Below, in pieces: positions 59,495 through 64,000 of a stretch of DNA of 64,000 bases. Below the pieces are notes generated by a model, which saw only the letters and a list, made by a program, of their open reading frames with translations, was not told the origin of the DNA and searched no databases. The translations under genes and the position numbers were made by a program. Source of the DNA: Hoplostethus atlanticus. Its lineage: Eukaryota; Chordata; Actinopteri; Trachichthyiformes; Trachichthyidae. Each line of letters starts with the position of its first letter. The stretch's first letter is position 1. The DNA is taken from contig JAXDDX010000002.1 in assembly GCA_034670405.1 (NCBI GenBank), positions 8,556,501 to 8,620,500 of the forward strand, given 5' to 3'.

Positions 59495-59545
59495 ATGGTG
59501 AGGGGGCGGGGGTGGGGGCGGGGGGCGGGGGCGGGGCCGGGATAA
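59495..59545 (+). repeat. G-run block (quadruplex-forming, SP1-like)
   Basis: Successive runs of four to six G separated by C, T or CC, of the form GGGGGCGGGGGTGGGGGCGG. It contains several GGGCGG boxes. Located in osbp2 intron 2 in otherwise average-GC sequence. Confidence 0.9.
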
Positions 59546-60429
59546 CCAGTGACACTGATGCACAGGCAGCATAGATAGGCTATTTACCCGCAGAGGCTTA
59601 GTGTAAAACCCAATCTACCCTGTTTATCCAAGGTCTGGGAAACATGGCATATGTTCAGGCTTTGTGATGGGTGCAGGGGCCAGTATTCATTTCATTGATG
59701 CTATATGGATCTGGCTCAGTACAATGAAACCAATAGAACAGTGCTGGAAGAACATTTGAGACAGGATCGTACTTATGAAGGCTTCATTTTAGAAGTTTCA
59801 ATCCTGCAGCTTTGTGTCCTGGCTGCTTCTTGTAGCTGTAGTCTGTCTGCAGGGGATAGCCAGCAGCTGAAGTGTTTGCTGAAACAAGTTGCGAGTTGCC
59901 AGAATGCAGAGACTGTTCTAGAGGTTCCAGAAAGGCAATTAGTTCTGCAGACATCCTGCTGTAAGTCTCTAATATGATAAATATGCCTCGGTGCATGTGA
60001 CGGTTTATTTTTAAGTAGCATTGCTCGGAGCTGCTGAACTCATTGGCAGAATGAGGGTGCATAATAAGAACAAGGCTTCTATGCAGTGGTCCATAGCAGT
60101 TATGTATTTGCTTAGCCCTTTAACCACCAAGAAAAAAAACATTTACCCGAGTTCATACATTGATCTAAAATCTTTTCAATGCACTGAATAGGAGTAGAGT
60201 AAGCTACAACAGCTCTTATACTGCCAACATGCAGTGCACCCAGTGTCGTCCTAACAGTACTCTGCACATCCTAACATTACCCTGAATCTGCTCTGTAATT
60301 TCACCCCCTGTAATGTGGATGTTAAGAACAGGCATCCGGTTAGAATTTAGCTCAGTGGTGTCTTTGCCATTCCATAATCTTGGTTCTCCACCAGGACAGA
60401 TACTAGTCTCATGTTTGTGCCCGATTTCA

Positions 60430-60790
60430 TCATAGGGGGTGCTATAGGTGCTGTCTCAGTTAATTTGTTAATTTGTCCATTCGTCTGTCCATCACAAACA
60501 ATATCTCAGAACTGATGAGATTTTGAAGAAGCTTGGGCGCATGATGCATCTCACGACTGCGTTCCAGCATTTTCAAACTCACTGATTAGCCCATGGGGAG
60601 GCACTACAGTATGTCTGTTCGTCCATGTGTTGCATGATATCCCAGACAACACTGATTGGATTTTGACAAAACACGGGGGAATGATGCATCTCACCTGCAT
60701 CTTCTTTAAAAAAGGCTTTTTCATTTATTTACTGATTGGAGTGACTGCATCATCGGACCCATATGGGGTGCCACAAATGCCACTATCAGA
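60430..60790. repeat. diverged tandem repeat, unit about 160 bp
   Basis: Blocks recur in order: ATATCTCAGA/ATATCCCAGA, GATTTTGAAGAAGC/GATTTTGACAAAAC, ATGATGCATCTCAC (60541 and 60680) and a closing CCCATGGGGAGGCAC / CCCATATGGGGTGCCAC. The end of a third, earlier copy (GGGGGTGCTATAGGTGC) is at about 60435. Class of repeat unknown. Confidence 0.6.
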
Positions 60791-63219
60791 CAATGCAAAT
60801 GGATCTACAAAATGTATTTGAATTGTTACATAACATACTTGAAACAAATCTTTTTCACATTTGTATGAATTGTTACTGATTGGCCCAAAGGATGACAGCA
60901 TCATTCCCATTTTTACCTGGAGGAATTTCAGTTATGTAAAGTCACCAACTAACTGCTCTGTTTTAGGCTGCAGAGCTTCCCGACAGTCATGCTTCATCAA
61001 TTTAAGGCTTATTATTTTATTATCTGCTCTCTGTCTCTCTCTTTACTTGCTCTCTGGCTCACTCTTCTCCTCTCGTTGTACTGTGGCTGCCTCTCTCCAT
61101 ACTGATTCTAGTCAACTTTCTGACTATACTCTCCAGCCTTTCTCTGTGGTGACTCCCAGTCTATTGGGTCATTCTCTGATCTTGGTTCTTTCTAGATTCT
61201 GTTGGGTGCTGGGTTGGCCTTTGGTTGGACTGTTTTGTTTTTGTCTTTCTCCTCCACTGGCCAGACAGTTGTGTCTCTCTGAAGGACTATTCAACATGTT
61301 CCTCCATTACCTCACAAGCTAGAGCTCAGTGGCTCTGGGTGTGCTGCTTCTTTCCGGCTGGTCAGTGGTCACCTCTGGGTGAAAATGGATGTGCTGGAAT
61401 GCAGAAATGGTGAGAGATGCCTTTTCTTTCCTTCTGTTTCTCCCTTTACTCCCCCCTCCCCTCTCCTCATTCCCTCCTCCCTCTCTTTGGCTTTCTCTCC
61501 TTTCATATGGGACCAATAAATGAGAGGCTATTTGACAAGTTCCTTATCTTATATCTTTTCTCCTAAGGTACTTGATGGTTCCATGTGATAAATCTGTTAA
61601 AAGCTTGTGTGTGTCTTTTTCATCTTGTGGAAAAGGGAGGCTGTTCCTATTTCCATCTAGTCCTTCTGGCTCATATTTTTGTTTTTGTTCTTGGTGTGGT
61701 GATACTGTCATCGTTGTTTTGTCTTATTTTTAGTTAAGGCTTTAACATATCAGTACCATACCAATCAACATCAATCTTAAAGGAAATAAAAAACTATTGT
61801 AAAGCTTGGAAATTACTCTAATTGTCTTCTAGATTTCATGTATAACTACTCACTATAGTTACTCACATAGATCACATACTATACGTGTACATTTAACAAA
61901 GAAAGAAATCATTGTAGGACCAGTATCAAATTAGAAGTATTGGAACTGACATCAATATAGAAATATACCCAGCCCTAGTTAAGGTCTAGATCAGGTTGTG
62001 GTAATTGCCAAGGCTCTACATGACCAGTCCTCTGCTGGGACTGAATCTCTTTCTTGTTCGGGCAGATGTCAGGCTTTTCAAATTTTCAAACGATTGACAG
62101 ATTTAAGATATGTAGATACTGTCTGTGCAACTATGCTGCTTGTTTATTAGTGGAAATTGAGGTAGCACAGAACTAGTGCTTTTCCATTGTTGTTTTTTTT
62201 GTCTGTGTGGCTGAGATTCATGTTATACTCACATGGTGTAAATAGGTTTTACAGAGGTGATGGCCATTTCCACTGAGAGGTCAGACCAAGCTACCATGTT
62301 CTTCTTGGGAGTATGTGTCGCTACGGTGACAGCTGCAAAACAGACCTTTTCAATGTGACATAACATGGCATACTCAGCATGCTGGGTTGTGGAAGACAGC
62401 AGAATAAATAACTTGGCTTATAAAAATTGGAACATTAGGGGGTCAGCAGGGTGGCGGTGAGAGAGACATCCTCTGCACTCTTAATCCCCTGGATAGGGGC
62501 AAGCAAAAGGAATCAAGTGTCATTATTATTAGTAGTAGTATTAGTATTAGTAGCAGTATTGCTGCTTTAAAAAGGGTTTGTCAACCTTATGGCTGGGTTG
62601 CTAGGAGGTTATTGCTTTCAACATGGCAGGAATCCCAGAAACAAGGGCTCCAGTGTTGAAGCTGGATCCATGATCCTTCCTCAGGTTTTAACTTATCCCA
62701 ATATGGAAGTCACAAGAGCTGGTTTCTTGACCTTTAACGTGGTTGATTAAAACACACAAATACACACAGATGCTTCTTATATACGACTAAATAGATGTAT
62801 TTTTCTAGTAAGCGTCATGTGTTGTATGCTGTACTCCTCCAACATAGTGTGCATAATCTTTAAACCACATCCTACCAACAAGCACATTGCCATTTTGTCA
62901 TTGTTGCCACGATGGATAATGATCCTGATTTGTTTCCCTTATGAATTTTGCCCTCTTAAAGGACATATTGTTAGAAATGGCTTTTGGAAATTAGGTGTGG
63001 GTTTGTTTGTAATCTCTAACAAAATGTCTATCTGAACAAGTCATAGGTGTTGCCTTAGATCCCATTTCACTTTATATGCACTACCATTTTTGAACTTTCA
63101 AGACACTGGTCATGAAGGTCATTGAACTGTTACATCCCACCAATCTCAAAGGAGGTGCCATAGTGCCTGAGTAGGCTATCTGTTTCTAGACCTGGACCTG
63201 CCTTGTGGTATATTTCTGT

Positions 63220-63247
63220 CTTTGTGTGTGTGTGTGTGTGTGTGTGT
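63220..63247 (+). repeat. (GT)n microsatellite
   Basis: About 13 GT units followed by imperfect GTGTGCTTGTGTG sequence. Confidence 0.9.
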
Positions 63248-63655
63248 GCTGTGTGTGCTTGTGTGTTGTGCTTGTGTAAAATGTAGGACATACACTGCCA
63301 CACTATTCTCGTATGTTCTGTATGACCCCAAGTTACCTCCCTTTGGTGACGTCATAGGGAAGGTCAGCTGCTGCAGCAGAGGCTCGTGGCTGTGGAAGAA
63401 CTGTCCTTCAAATGACGCAGCTCACATTTACATTTGTTTTGCTTCCAAGCGTTTCTCCAATCAGAGCAATCATACTGTTGAGTGTGTTTCTGTCTTGTGG
63501 GTGTATCTGTGTGTGTGTCAAAGGAAACCATCTGTAAAATCCATCTTACAGCTGTCCAATTAACACTTATTTCGTCAGTGGACCTAATCACTGTTAAATG
63601 CTTGTTTTTCTTGGCTTGGTTACCAGGAATTTTGTATGTTTACCATTTACCAACC

Positions 63656-63781
<126 letters not shown>

Positions 63782-64000
63782 ATGGGGGGCTGAGATGTGT
63801 ACATTTAATGCTCATTTAAATGGACGTTTAACATAGCAACTAGTCAACAACAGATTAGGGCGAGTTGTTGACTGTCTGTGTTTATCGATTTAACGCTACA
63901 CTTGTTCTGACTCCCAACTCACTGTCCTCCATTTTAACAGTCTGTAATGTGTCATCCATGATGGAGGGTGACCAGTGGGAGTCGCTCAGCCATAGAAGGG

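Noticed and set aside
60860-61322. 153-codon open frame in osbp2 intron 2 with a hydrophobic stretch
   Set aside because: Pyrimidine-rich sequence gives Leu/Ser/Phe-rich translation; no recognisable domain or splice context.

Overview
This is a window of vertebrate nuclear DNA, almost certainly from a ray-finned (teleost) fish. Protein-coding sequence occurs only as short exons bounded by AG/GT splice signals. The introns hold teleost-type tRNA-derived SINEs, Tc1/mariner and hAT remnants, and many long GT, CA and GA microsatellites. There are no operons, ribosome binding sites, CRISPR arrays or prokaryotic genes. About 2.6 kb of the 64 kb is coding sequence I can support.

Three genes lie head to tail on the + strand. 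(1) ap1b1, the AP-1 clathrin adaptor beta-1 large subunit: the 3' half only, twelve firm exons from 2190 to 16013 (end of the trunk, the hinge with a clathrin box, and both appendage subdomains). The 5' half lies upstream of the window. (2) rasl10a, a small Ras-like GTPase: complete, three coding exons from 21262 to 30353, 203 residues, ending in a CAAX box. (3) osbp2, oxysterol-binding protein 2 (ORP4): the first two coding exons at 33922-34079 and 40219-40427, which together encode a short N-terminus and the PH domain. The rest of the window after 40427 appears to be one very large intron of this gene. In human, all three genes lie on 22q12, so the order looks like conserved synteny. ap1b1 and osbp2 act at Golgi/TGN membranes (AP-1 coats; PI4P-dependent sterol transfer). 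rasl10a is not known to work with either, so I infer a shared chromosomal block and not a pathway.

Layout: 1-2189, ap1b1 intron with a complete 1.15-kb hAT element (8-bp target duplication, broken transposase). 2190-16013, ap1b1 exons, with an unusually exon-rich hinge region (6184-7707) that includes at least one micro-exon. 16014-21261, ap1b1 3' UTR, an intergenic TA-flanked element with terminal inverted repeats, then the rasl10a promoter and 5' UTR. 21262-30353, rasl10a. 30354-33700, 3' UTR and intergenic sequence with a deleted Tc1 copy. 33700-64000, the osbp2 5' end and its introns, with several transposon remnants, a TAATT-rich AT-rich block (about 49480-50180), a candidate internal first exon (54304-54460), a G-run block (59495-59545), and a 125-bp GT array near the end.

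I do not see an undescribed multi-gene system here. The best leads are alternative exons in the ap1b1 hinge, a possible internal osbp2 promoter with a phase-compatible first exon, and a changed guanine-recognition motif in rasl10a. Family assignments rest on recognition of protein sequence from memory; no database search was possible.
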